Shown piece after piece: positions 43,812 through 52,487 of a stretch of 64,000 bases of DNA. The stretch is from positions 186,001 to 250,000 of the forward strand of contig JAIQFP010000008.1 of the NCBI GenBank assembly GCA_020073165.1. Direction: 5' to 3'. Source of the stretch: Terriglobia bacterium (lineage in GTDB: Bacteria; Acidobacteriota; Terriglobia; Terriglobales; Acidobacteriaceae). The translations under genes were made by a program, and so were the position numbers. Every line of letters starts with the position of its first letter. The stretch's first letter is position 1. The notes below the pieces were generated by a model. The model searched no databases, was not told the DNA's origin, and saw only the letters and a list, made by a program, of their open reading frames with translations.

Positions 43812-45905
43812 CTATTGAATGGTCAAGCCGACAGTGGTGGAGTGCGACAAATTGCCGCTCGCACCGCTGATTGTCAGCGTGTAGGTCCCCGGCGTCGCGC
43901 TGCGGGTGGCCGAAACCTTGAAGCCGGAGTTCCCGGAGCCCACAATTGTCTTGTGATTGAAGTTCCCCTTGGTTCCAGACGGGAATCCGGAGGCGCTCAA
44001 GGTTACGGTTCCGGAGAATCCATTCACGCTTCCCACCGTGACCTTGTAGGTGACGCTCGATCCGCGTCGTACCGTCAGGCTGGGCGGGGTGGCTGACAGC
44101 GTGAAATCCGCAGGCGCATTGATAATGAGGGTCACCATGGTGGTATGCGTCAGGCTGCCGCTCTGCGCCGTGATGGTGAGCGGGTAGGTGCCGGGAGGGG
44201 TGGACGACGACGTGCTGATGCTCAGCGTGGAGGAGCCCGATCCGGTGATGGAGTCGGGATCAAAGCTGCCCGTGGCCCCCGCGGGCAACCCGCTCACGCT
44301 CAAGCTGGCTGTACCGCTGAAGCCGTTCAAGGCAGTCATGCTGACCGTGAATGTGGTGCTGTCCCCTTGTACGACCGTCTGCGAAGGCGGCGTGGCTGAT
44401 ACCGAAAAATCGCTCTGCACTCCCAGTTGCACGAAGCTCGCCACCGACGGTACGCCGGAGCTGTTGATGAGGAAAAGCATGTAGTATCCCGGCGGAGCAA
44501 TATTGCTGTTAGAAGGTGCGGTCACCGTCAGGCTGCCGCTTCCCTGCGAGAATGACATCCCCACCAAGCGTTGATCCATGTCGAAAGCATGCGTGACCGC
44601 ACCGTTGCGCACCACCACCACCGAGGAGATGTTCGCCGCATCCGGCGTCTGCACCGTGAACTGGGTGCCGTATGTGACGCTGGCCGGTGCACTCGTAATC
44701 GTCGGTCGTGGCGCCGGAATCACGTTTCCGTTCAGGTCGGTGGTGAACAGGTAGGCAGGCTGGTAGATCTCCATGTGCTGCTCGTAACTACCCCGGGTAG
44801 GATTGCCTCCAGCCAGCCAGACCGTGGCATCAGGCAGCAACAGTGCCACCGAGTGATACAAGCGGGGGAAGGCATTCACCCCCGCCCCGGACACGACAAA
44901 CGCATTCGCTACCGGATCGTACAGATCTGCATTCAGACTGGCAGTGCTTCCGTCCTCGTCCTTATAGGATCCACCCAGGGCCAGTACTTTCCCGCTGGGC
45001 AGGATCACCGCATTCATCTCAATACGCGGCTGCGACATGTTCGGCCCCCACTGCCACGCCGGGCTGGGTGCTCCCAGGTCAATGATCTCTGTGGTGGCAG
45101 TCGAGGTGCTTCCTCCGCCGAGAATCATCACCTTGGGGTCATAGTTATTGGCCGGGGTGAGCGGCAGCAGTACCGAACTTCCGTAGGTCCGGCTTCCGCC
45201 ATAGTTCGTGGTAGCCACGTTCTGCGTCCAGGTCTGCGTGGATGGATCGAACAGGGCAGAGGTGGAAGTCGAGCCGGAGTAAAACACCTGTCCATTGGGC
45301 AGCAAATGCATGCGTGGATAAAGGGGTGGCGTCCAAGGCGCGATGTACTGCGGGCTCCATCCTGAGCCGACGGTATAGATTTCTACTGCCTTGCTGGTGT
45401 TCCCGGCTTCATCCAGTCCGGAGAAAGTCATAACGCGGCCATCGCCGAGAACGGTGCTGGTGGGATACCAACGCCCGTGCGCCATGCTCTCCATGTTGGT
45501 GAAGATTCCAGTCGAAGGGTCATACACCGCGGTTTTCAATTCGCCATGGAACGGGTCGTATTGCAGGGTGCCACCCATGACGAAGGGACGCCCATCCGAC
45601 AGCACCACCATCCCATTGCAGAACATGTCCCAGGAAATGGACTGCGTGGTGACCGTGTCGGTCTGCGGGTCCCAGACACCCGCCTGGTAATTCGTGTTTC
45701 CCGCCACGTTGCCTGAGCCGGAAACAACCAGCACCTTGCCGGTATACAACAGGGCGACGTGAACAGGATTAATGGGCATCAATGTCGGCAGGGTCGTCCA
45801 CTGTCCCTGGACATTGGCTTGAGCGCCCGCCTGGCTGGTGAGAAAGCCAGAAGCGACGAGTAGGACAGCCATTTGGAAAACGACCAACCTGAAAAAGCGG
45901 TCCAT
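43812..45905 (-). CDS. Secreted galactose/glyoxal oxidase-like copper-radical oxidase with two Ig-like repeats
   Basis: 697 residues. Signal peptide about 1-28. Residues ~35-400 form a Kelch-type propeller and 400-498 the DUF1929 C-terminal domain of galactose oxidase. The copper site is complete: Cys96 (WDMFCNG) and Tyr147 (GRWYPTS) for the Tyr-Cys cofactor, Tyr350-His351 (PRLYHSVALLLPDA) and His439 (VTHAFDMDQR). This predicts a working copper-radical oxidase that makes aldehydes or acids and H2O2. Two tandem repeats of about 95 residues follow (DFSVSATPPSQTVVQGDS, DFTLSATPPSLTVRRGSS), Ig-like beta-sandwiches. Likely extracellular. Substrate not predictable. Confidence 0.9.
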   Translation of the reverse strand: MDRFFRLVVFQMAVLLVASGFLTSQAGAQANVQGQWTTLPTLMPINPVHVALLYTGKVLVVSGSGNVAGNTNYQAGVWDPQTDTVTTQSISWDMFCNGMVVLSDGRPFVMGGTLQYDPFHGELKTAVYDPSTGIFTNMESMAHGRWYPTSTVLGDGRVMTFSGLDEAGNTSKAVEIYTVGSGWSPQYIAPWTPPLYPRMHLLPNGQVFYSGSTSTSALFDPSTQTWTQNVATTNYGGSRTYGSSVLLPLTPANNYDPKVMILGGGSTSTATTEIIDLGAPSPAWQWGPNMSQPRIEMNAVILPSGKVLALGGSYKDEDGSTASLNADLYDPVANAFVVSGAGVNAFPRLYHSVALLLPDATVWLAGGNPTRGSYEQHMEIYQPAYLFTTDLNGNVIPAPRPTITSAPASVTYGTQFTVQTPDAANISSVVVVRNGAVTHAFDMDQRLVGMSFSQGSGSLTVTAPSNSNIAPPGYYMLFLINSSGVPSVASFVQLGVQSDFSVSATPPSQTVVQGDSTTFTVSMTALNGFSGTASLSVSGLPAGATGSFDPDSITGSGSSTLSISTSSSTPPGTYPLTITAQSGSLTHTTMVTLIINAPADFTLSATPPSLTVRRGSSVTYKVTVGSVNGFSGTVTLSASGFPSGTKGNFNHKTIVGSGNSGFKVSATRSATPGTYTLTISGASGNLSHSTTVGLTIQ

Positions 45906-46124
45906 CCGTTAACACCTCGCAGGTGTGAATTACGCGCTACACCGCTTCTGTGCCCGGGGGACCGGAAACAAACTGAAGGAGAAATACCGTACGTCTGATG
46001 GCCAGAAGTGCCAACTCGAGCGGCGGGGTACCGCTTCTGAATTAAGACCAGCCGAGTCTATCGAGACCCAACCCACGCGTCAATATGCAAGAACCTGCAC
46101 ACTCCGGGGACGAACCTGCAAGCG

Positions 46125-47228
46125 TTAAGCCGGTACTTTGCGGCCTTGGGGGCGCGTCTGGCAGCGTCCCAGCAGGCACTCGGAAATACGTTCGGCCGCA
46201 TGCCCGTCCCACAGAGGAATGGGCGACGTTTTCCTGGTTTCACCCGCCAGAATCCGGCGGATTTCGGCATTCAGCCGCGGAATATCCCGTCCGATCAGCA
46301 CATTGGTCCCTAACTTCACCGTGACCGGGCGCTCGGTATTTTCGCGCAAGGTCAAACACGGGACACCCAGGAACGTCGTCTCCTCCTGGATCCCCCCGGA
46401 ATCGGTAATGACCATCGCCGCCCGCCGCTGCAAGGCCAGAAAATCCAGGTAGGGCCTGGGATCGAGCAGGCGAAGATGGCTGTTGAACAACGTTTGCAAC
46501 CCGAGGTCTGTGATGCGCTGCCGCGTTCGTGGGTGCACAGGAAACACCACTTCCATTTCGCGACTGAGCTCCGCCAGCGCCCGCAGCAACGCCCGCAACC
46601 ACGGGCCGTTATCCACATTCGACGGACGGTGCAGCGTCACCAACGCGTACGGCCGCGAAGCGTTGACCTCCCCGTGCTCCGCGCAGCGCGGCAACAACCG
46701 CACCAGGGTATCAATCATCACGTTCCCGACCAGATGGATCTTGCCCGGATTGATACCTTCACGCTGCAGGTTTTCATCCGCATCCGCGGATGGTGTGAAC
46801 AGCAGATCGGAGAGTTGGTCGGTAACCAGGCGGTTGATTTCTTCCGGCATGGTGCGATCGTAAGACCGCAATCCCGCCTCCACATGGCCCACGCGAACTT
46901 GCAGCTTGGAGCACACCAGGGCCGCCGCCATGGTGGAGTTCACATCGCCATAGACCAGCACCAAGTCGGGCTTGCAATCCGCCGCCACCGGCTCCAGGCG
47001 CGCCATGATTTCGGCAGTCTGGCAGGCGTGGCTGCCTGAGCCCACACCCAGATTCAAGTCGGGCGCCGGTATCTCCAGTTGCTGGAAGAAGACCTCCGAC
47101 ATGTTGGCGTCGTAGTGCTGCCCGGTATGAACCAGCGTCTGCCGCACTCCTGCTTTGGCCAGCGCCGCCAGCACCGGAGCTGCCTTCATGAAGTTGGGAC
47201 GGGCTCCGACTACGTGGAGAATGTGCAT
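46125..47228 (-). CDS. wecB: UDP-N-acetylglucosamine 2-epimerase (non-hydrolysing)
   Basis: 367 residues. Converts UDP-GlcNAc to UDP-ManNAc, a precursor for surface polysaccharide. Conserved blocks: VVGARPNFMKAAPVL at the start, VHTGQHYDANMSEVFF, VYGDVNSTMAAALV, VGHVEAGLRSYDRTMPEEINR, VTLHRPSNVDNG, VITDSGGIQEETTFLGVPCLTLRENTERP. All characteristic of WecB/MnaA. It begins 14 bp after the WecA-like gene stop on the same strand, so the two are probably one operon and both use UDP-GlcNAc. Cytoplasmic. Confidence 0.96.
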   Translation of the reverse strand: MHILHVVGARPNFMKAAPVLAALAKAGVRQTLVHTGQHYDANMSEVFFQQLEIPAPDLNLGVGSGSHACQTAEIMARLEPVAADCKPDLVLVYGDVNSTMAAALVCSKLQVRVGHVEAGLRSYDRTMPEEINRLVTDQLSDLLFTPSADADENLQREGINPGKIHLVGNVMIDTLVRLLPRCAEHGEVNASRPYALVTLHRPSNVDNGPWLRALLRALAELSREMEVVFPVHPRTRQRITDLGLQTLFNSHLRLLDPRPYLDFLALQRRAAMVITDSGGIQEETTFLGVPCLTLRENTERPVTVKLGTNVLIGRDIPRLNAEIRRILAGETRKTSPIPLWDGHAAERISECLLGRCQTRPQGRKVPA

Positions 47229-47242
47229 GGCTACTGGCTGCT

Positions 47243-48814
47243 TTAGCCTGCTTGCGCGGTAATCAACTCGGCGCCGTGTTCGACGCGGGGAACGATTTCC
47301 ACTGCATTGCTGACCACCCGGTCCAGGGCATCGGCTAGCGCCACCGGGAACACGGAGGTGAGCAGGTTCACGTCGAGATGCAGATGTCGCTCGCTGTACA
47401 TCCGGTAGATAGTCATGGAGCCACGCCGGCGGTTGTTGGCCGTCACCAGGTCAAGGTTCAGGCTCCAGGCAGTTACCATCTCGTGGGCGAAGCGGCTGCC
47501 CGGCTTCTTCCAGCGCAGATGCGGCTGTTCCGCGTGCCCCGGGATAAACCTCAACCCATCGGCCTTGCGCAGTTCGCCGGGCAGAGAATGCAGTCTCAGA
47601 TCGAAGCCATCAAAATCATTCGAGCTGAAGGCGGCCAAGAGGATGCGGCAAAGCTGCTCGTAGTCGCGCGTGACCTTCAACTCCTCCGTGGCCCGCCGGA
47701 TGGCAAGATTGTTGATGAAGATCTGCCGCTGCTCGATGGTGCGCTGCGCCACTCGGCGCAACTCGCCAAACTCCAGGTAACCGAGGTGCTGTACGCCCAG
47801 CCAGATCCCAGTGCCAATCACCGCCAGCACCAGGCCCAGCGTGCTGCCTGTCGGCCACAGCAGGAACAAGCTGAGCAAGGCGAACAGCGCCGACACGGCG
47901 TACAGCACAATGACCACTTGCCGGTGAGAAAGGCCGCGCTGCAGCAGCTTGTGATGGATGTGTTCCCGATCTGCAGTGAACACCGGACGGCCGCTAATGA
48001 AGCGCCGCAGGATGGAGAGCGTGGTCTCCAGGATGGGCAGGCCGAACGAAACCACGGGAATGGCCACCGCAATGATCGTCGGCGCCTTCTGCGCCCCACG
48101 CAAGGCCAGCGCGCTTAGCAGAAAACCGATGAACAAACTTCCGCAATCCCCCAGGAAAATGGTTGCCGGATTGAAATTGAACCGCAGAAAGCCCAGGATG
48201 GCGCCCGCCAGCACGATGGTCATCAGTGAGACCAGGGCCGACTGGCTCAGCAGCGCCACCACCAGGACCACCAAAGTCGAGAACAGCGCGGAACCGGCAG
48301 CCAGGCCGTCCAGCCCATCAATCAGGTTGAAAGCGTTGGTAATCGCCAGGACCCACAGAATAGTCAGCGGCAAACTTACAACCCAGGAGAAGTGGTGGTT
48401 TCCAAACAGCACCGGCAGATCCAGGATCCTCAGGCCGCCGGCAAACAGCATCCCCCCGGCCACCGCCTGAACCGCGAACTTGAGGTAGGGCCCTGCCGTG
48501 CGCAGATCGTCATAGACGCCCAACAGGAATATCAGCAGCCCGGGCAACAGAATGGTGGCCAGGGTTTTGACGGAGGATCCGAAGCTCAGCCTGGGATACC
48601 GCCAACTGACCAGCAGGGCGATGGCGATGCTGACGAGGAACGAAAGGAGTATCGCCACTCCGCCCAGTCGCGGCAGCGGAGTGCGGTGCAGATGGCGCTC
48701 CAAAGCGGGAGCAGCCACCCATCCCCGTGCGGTCGCCACATTCCGTACATACCTGGTAAACACGAACGAGAGCAGCAGTGAGGCTGCAAACATCCCCAGG
48801 TAGAAAACTGTCAA
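47243..48814 (-). CDS. WecA/TagO-like phosphoglycosyl transferase with C-terminal extension
   Basis: 523 residues. Polytopic membrane protein with about ten helices in residues 1-345. MraY/WecA signatures: HLHRTPLPRLGGVAILL, FNLIDGLDGLAAGSALFS, IFLGDCGSLFIGFLLSA, and the His-rich HIHHKLLQRGLSHRQVV. It would move HexNAc-1-phosphate from a UDP-sugar to undecaprenyl phosphate, initiating surface-polysaccharide synthesis. About 170 extra C-terminal residues (from around residue 350, IEQRQIFINNLAIRRATEELKV onwards is split here as IEQRQIFINNL and RATEELKVTRDYEQLCR) are not part of the enzyme family and look soluble; I cannot name that domain. Operon with wecB. Confidence 0.9.
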   Translation of the reverse strand: MTVFYLGMFAASLLLSFVFTRYVRNVATARGWVAAPALERHLHRTPLPRLGGVAILLSFLVSIAIALLVSWRYPRLSFGSSVKTLATILLPGLLIFLLGVYDDLRTAGPYLKFAVQAVAGGMLFAGGLRILDLPVLFGNHHFSWVVSLPLTILWVLAITNAFNLIDGLDGLAAGSALFSTLVVLVVALLSQSALVSLMTIVLAGAILGFLRFNFNPATIFLGDCGSLFIGFLLSALALRGAQKAPTIIAVAIPVVSFGLPILETTLSILRRFISGRPVFTADREHIHHKLLQRGLSHRQVVIVLYAVSALFALLSLFLLWPTGSTLGLVLAVIGTGIWLGVQHLGYLEFGELRRVAQRTIEQRQIFINNLAIRRATEELKVTRDYEQLCRILLAAFSSNDFDGFDLRLHSLPGELRKADGLRFIPGHAEQPHLRWKKPGSRFAHEMVTAWSLNLDLVTANNRRRGSMTIYRMYSERHLHLDVNLLTSVFPVALADALDRVVSNAVEIVPRVEHGAELITAQAG

Positions 48815-48931
48815 CGAACTCTCCTTCGGCCAGACCCACTTGGCCCAGCCAATTCCCCCGTCAGGCCCCCTGCCACGTCGGCCAACCTCGTATTACGGCG
48901 AGTTAGGGTAATGAAAAGAAAGTTTTTCCCC

Positions 48932-48959
48932 TTGAAAACAATTTGAATTCGACTATAGC
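48932..48959 (+). promoter_or_regulatory. Candidate promoter for the Wza-like gene
   Basis: TTGAAA (48932-48937), 16-nt spacer, TATAGC (48954-48959) within an unusually AT-rich stretch of the 338-bp divergent gap 48815-49152. The rest of that gap shows no gene. Confidence 0.3.
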
Positions 48960-49152
48960 AGTGCGAAAAATCACCCCACAATTCTCTTTCTTGGTACCTG
49001 CTGTGGAAATGCTCCGCTCCGATGTGCGCTGGGGTAAGCTGCAACGCAACGGGGAACCGTTTCACATACCCTTCAACTCCGAAACCCTGCTTCGCCGGCA
49101 CTTGTGCTGTGCTAGACTTTTCTCCTCGTCACAAATATCAAGAGGATTTGCG

Positions 49153-50181
49153 ATGCCGTCTGTGCGATGGAACTCGTCGAGCATGCGTTCTCTGGCCACG
49201 TTCGCCGTGGCAATGCTGTTTGCAACCGCAGCCGCGGCCCAGCAGCCACCCACGAGCCCAAACGAAAAGCCTGACGGTGCGGGAGAGCAAACGGTCACGC
49301 CGGTGACCCGGCCGGCGGCTGCAGCCGATGTGGCCACCGCGGGTGGCGACAGCGGTTCAGACTCTTCCCTGCGGCTCGGAGTCGGCGATCTGCTCGAGAT
49401 GAGCGTTTACGGCGTCGCTGAACTTACCACCAAGACTCGCGTCAGCAGCAACGGTGACATCTACCTGCCGCTTGTGGACTACGTGCACGTGGCTGGCCTG
49501 ACCACCGAGGAAGCCCAGGGTGTGATTGAAAAGCGGCTCACCGAGGGCGGATTCCTGAAGAACCCCCACGTCACGTTGTTTGTCGATGAGTACGCCTCAC
49601 AAGGGGCCAGCGTTCTGGGTGAAGTGGTGAAACCTGGCGTGTATCCGGTCCTCGGTCAGCAGCGGCTCTTCGATCTCATCTCCGCGGCGGGTGGTTTCAG
49701 CGAGAAAGCCGGCCGCAGCATCACCGTCACGCACCGCAGCCAGCCTGATAAACCGATCACGGTCCCAATCGCGCGCAATTTGGCCGACAACCCCGACAGC
49801 AACATCGACGTGTCTCCCGGGGACACGGTCATCGTGCGCAAGGCGGACATCGTTTATGTAGTCGGTGAGGTGGGAAGGCCGAGCGGGTTCCTGATGGACA
49901 ATGGCAACATGACAGTGCTGCAGGCGATTGCGCTCGCTGGTGGTACCACCAAGACTGCCAAGTTGAGCAGCGCCGCAATCATCCGCAAGGGCCCTACCGG
50001 GATGACCCAGACTCCAGTGCACTTGAAGCAGATGCTTTCCGCCAAGACGCCGGACATGCCCTTGCAGGCCGATGACATCCTGTTCGTCCCCACCAGCGCC
50101 GGCAGGATTCTTGCCGGGCGGACGCTGGAGGCTGCCATCCAAGCCGCCACCGCAGTGAGCATTGTGGCCGTGAGACCGTAG
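49153..50181 (+). CDS. Wza-like polysaccharide export protein (Poly_export and SLBB domains)
   Basis: 342 residues from ATG 49153 (AGAGGAT upstream); the longer reading to 48943 is rejected. Signal peptide about 1-29 (LATFAVAMLFATAAAA/QQP), without a lipobox cysteine, unlike E. coli Wza. Poly_export domain about 73-155 (LRLGVGDLLEMSVYGVAEL, GDIYLPLVDYVHVAGLT), then two SLBB domains: ASVLGEVVKPGVYPVLGQQRLFDLI split over GEVVKPGVYPVL, and IVYVVGEVGRPSGFLMDN. Component of the outer-membrane channel for exopolysaccharide. Only gene on the plus strand in the polysaccharide region; divergent from the WecA-like gene. Confidence 0.92.
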   Translation: MPSVRWNSSSMRSLATFAVAMLFATAAAAQQPPTSPNEKPDGAGEQTVTPVTRPAAAADVATAGGDSGSDSSLRLGVGDLLEMSVYGVAELTTKTRVSSNGDIYLPLVDYVHVAGLTTEEAQGVIEKRLTEGGFLKNPHVTLFVDEYASQGASVLGEVVKPGVYPVLGQQRLFDLISAAGGFSEKAGRSITVTHRSQPDKPITVPIARNLADNPDSNIDVSPGDTVIVRKADIVYVVGEVGRPSGFLMDNGNMTVLQAIALAGGTTKTAKLSSAAIIRKGPTGMTQTPVHLKQMLSAKTPDMPLQADDILFVPTSAGRILAGRTLEAAIQAATAVSIVAVRP

Positions 50182-50194
50182 GTAGTAGTGCCTC

Positions 50195-51457
50195 TCAGGC
50201 CGCAGCCAGGCGATGCCGATCCCCAGCGAGTAGATCCTCCAGCACAGCGATGTAGGTTCTCGCTGTCTGCCGCCGGGAAAAGTGCTCCAGGATGTGTCGC
50301 CGGCCGTTGCGGCCAAGCAACTCGCGCAGGTCTGCGTCGGCTGCCAGACACGTGATTGCCCGCATCAGATCACTCACATTCTCCGGCTCGACGAAGATTC
50401 CTGCCTGCGCTGCATCCAGTATCTTGCGCGCCTGTCCGTCTACTCCCAGGATCACCGGCCGCGCGCACGACATGAACTCCAGCATCTTGGTGGGAATGAC
50501 GGTCTTGAACAACTCCGTCTTCTTGAGCAACACCAGGCAGGCGTCGGAAGCGCGGATATAGGATGGAATCTTCTCCCGCGGCTGCTGGTCGACGAAACGC
50601 AGGTTGGTCAGGCCTCGGGAACGCGCCAGTTCCTTAATGCGTTCCTTGTCGGCGCCTTCCCCCACCAACAGAAACAGGATCTCCGGCTTCGCGCTCTGCA
50701 GCCGGGCAGCCGCCTCCACCAGGGTTTCCAGGCCATGCGCCATCCCCATGGTACCGATGTAGCAAACTACGAACTTTCCCTCCGCACCCAGTTCATACCG
50801 CAGGTCACTGTCCGCCTGCGGGCTGAAAATGTCCGTCTCCACGCCATTCTCGACAATGGAAATCTTCTCCGGCGGCAGGTGCCAGCGCTCCACCAGGTGG
50901 TTCGCGAAGGCGGGCGTGACCACAACCACACGACCGCACTTACGGTAAAGGAAGCCAGCAACCTTGGCCAGTGAACGATGCAGCAGTGATTCACGGCCGC
51001 CCATGCCCACTGCAGCCAGCGATTCCGGCCATAAGTCGCGCACTTCGAAAACCAGGGGCACATGCTTCCAGCGGGCGATCCACCAGCCGGAAAGACCCAC
51101 CAACAACTGAGGTGAAGTTGCAATCACCACGTCGGGACGCTCCACAAAGAGCCCGGTACTCGCCGCCGAAACACAGAACGAACTGTAGTTCAGCATGCGC
51201 TCATGGGCCTTCCGGTTGGGAAAGGGCAGCAGCCAGGTGCGGACGACGTTCACCGCCTCCACTTCTTCCCGCATCACCAGGCGACGCAATCTGCGGCGAT
51301 ACTCCGCCGCTACGACTCCGGTGGGATGGTTGGGAAATCCGGTTAGAACTGTAACTTCGTGCCCATCCCGCGCCCAATGCCGCGACAATTCCGCCACGCG
51401 CGCGGCGGGCGCTCCCATCTCCGGCGGAAAGTACTGCGACACGTAGAGGATCTTCAC
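50195..51457 (-). CDS. Glycosyltransferase family 4, WbuB-like
   Basis: 420 residues. GT-B fold glycosyltransferase. N-terminal KILYVSQYFPPEMGAPAARVAELSRHWARDGHEVTVLTGFPNHP is the WbuB pattern, shown here as YFPPEMGAPAARVAEL and VTVLTGFPNHPTG. C-terminal donor-binding blocks: VVCYIGTMGMAHGLETLVEAA, FLLVGEGADKE, FVDQQPREKIPSY, and the ExxxxE region GIFVEPENVSDLM. It adds a sugar, possibly an aminodeoxyhexose, during polysaccharide assembly in the cytoplasm. Last gene of the minus-strand operon; 7 bp after the C5-epimerase gene. Confidence 0.92.
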   Translation of the reverse strand: MKILYVSQYFPPEMGAPAARVAELSRHWARDGHEVTVLTGFPNHPTGVVAAEYRRRLRRLVMREEVEAVNVVRTWLLPFPNRKAHERMLNYSSFCVSAASTGLFVERPDVVIATSPQLLVGLSGWWIARWKHVPLVFEVRDLWPESLAAVGMGGRESLLHRSLAKVAGFLYRKCGRVVVVTPAFANHLVERWHLPPEKISIVENGVETDIFSPQADSDLRYELGAEGKFVVCYIGTMGMAHGLETLVEAAARLQSAKPEILFLLVGEGADKERIKELARSRGLTNLRFVDQQPREKIPSYIRASDACLVLLKKTELFKTVIPTKMLEFMSCARPVILGVDGQARKILDAAQAGIFVEPENVSDLMRAITCLAADADLRELLGRNGRRHILEHFSRRQTARTYIAVLEDLLAGDRHRLAAA

Positions 51458-51464
51458 CTGGCCC

Positions 51465-52445
51465 CTAGTAGTAACAAAGTTTGAATGCGCCTTTGTAGCA
51501 CAACGCGCGTGTGCGCTTGGCGCGGCTGCGGCCGTAACTCTCCCACCGATTGGCGTAGCGCGCGAAAATCTCGTCGCCGGTCAAACGGTGCATGATGCGC
51601 AATTGCACTACGTGCAAGCGGTGATAGAAGGCACTCGCCACCATGGGCAGCGGCGTGCCGGCCTGCTCGTACAGTGACCAGAAGCCCAGATCGTAGGGAT
51701 CAAGATTGTCTCGGAGCGTCTGCACTGCCTTTGCAAACAGGTTCCGGGCCGAGTCGTCTTTGCTCGCGAGATAGTAGTCGTACACTCCCCAGGCCGCCCA
51801 CAGAAAGCCGTTCAGAATGTGAGTTGGCGGAGAAACGATGTACTCCTCAATCCAAACACCTCCGCGATCATCGGTAAAAATAACCCCGCCCTGGTCCGTG
51901 GACTTCAGGAAGCTCGCAAAAGCACGGTCGGCAGCTTCCAGATATGCCGGGTTGCCGGTTTCCCGATACGCGCGCACCAGTAGAGAAACTCCCTGCCCCT
52001 GCGCCAGTCCCGAGTACCAGGGAGCTTTCAGCGGAGTCCGGTACTCCCAGTCAAAGTGGTGGTTCCAAACCCAGACTCCAAACGGGTTCTGCTCCAAGTG
52101 TCCGCAGAGCCAGTTGCTGGCGGCAAGAAATTTCCGCTTGCGGTCCCCATCGTGGGTGCGCAGAAACAGGTTGTAGTTGCCCAGTCCCCACTGCGCGATC
52201 GCAATCGGGTTGTATTGCAATCCGATGCGGCCGTGGTAATCGAGCATGGGAATGCCGGCGGAATCGTACTGCCCCTTGTAGTCCGCCTTCTCCGCGAACG
52301 TCATGTAATACTCGCCCAGTTCGTCGCGGCGAGCGTTGGGATTCACCTGCGGCGTCTCATGCCAGAACGTCAGCTGGCTCTGACCCGGCATCAGGTAGGC
52401 GACGAAGATGCGCCGGTAGTATTGCAGGCGATGCGCAATTGACAT
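51465..52445 (-). CDS. D-glucuronyl C5-epimerase-like protein
   Basis: 326 residues, matching the C-terminal (catalytic) domain of heparan-sulfate glucuronyl C5-epimerase. Key blocks: RIGLQYNPIAIAQWGLGNYN, NHHFDWEYRTPLKAPWYSGLAQGQGVSLLVRAY (in pieces), WIEEYIVSPPTHILNGFLWAAWGVYDYY, FYHRLHVVQLRIMHRLTGDEIF. Tyr and Glu residues in these segments form the active site of the eukaryotic enzyme. It would convert glucuronate to iduronate in a polymer or lipid-linked sugar. No signal peptide, so cytoplasmic action or an unusual export is implied. The presence of a uronate in the polymer is inferred. 42 bp from the propeller gene. Confidence 0.88.
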   Translation of the reverse strand: MSIAHRLQYYRRIFVAYLMPGQSQLTFWHETPQVNPNARRDELGEYYMTFAEKADYKGQYDSAGIPMLDYHGRIGLQYNPIAIAQWGLGNYNLFLRTHDGDRKRKFLAASNWLCGHLEQNPFGVWVWNHHFDWEYRTPLKAPWYSGLAQGQGVSLLVRAYRETGNPAYLEAADRAFASFLKSTDQGGVIFTDDRGGVWIEEYIVSPPTHILNGFLWAAWGVYDYYLASKDDSARNLFAKAVQTLRDNLDPYDLGFWSLYEQAGTPLPMVASAFYHRLHVVQLRIMHRLTGDEIFARYANRWESYGRSRAKRTRALCYKGAFKLCYY

Positions 52446-52487
52446 GATGGAGATTGAGCGAACTATAGCACGAGAACAACGCTGCCC

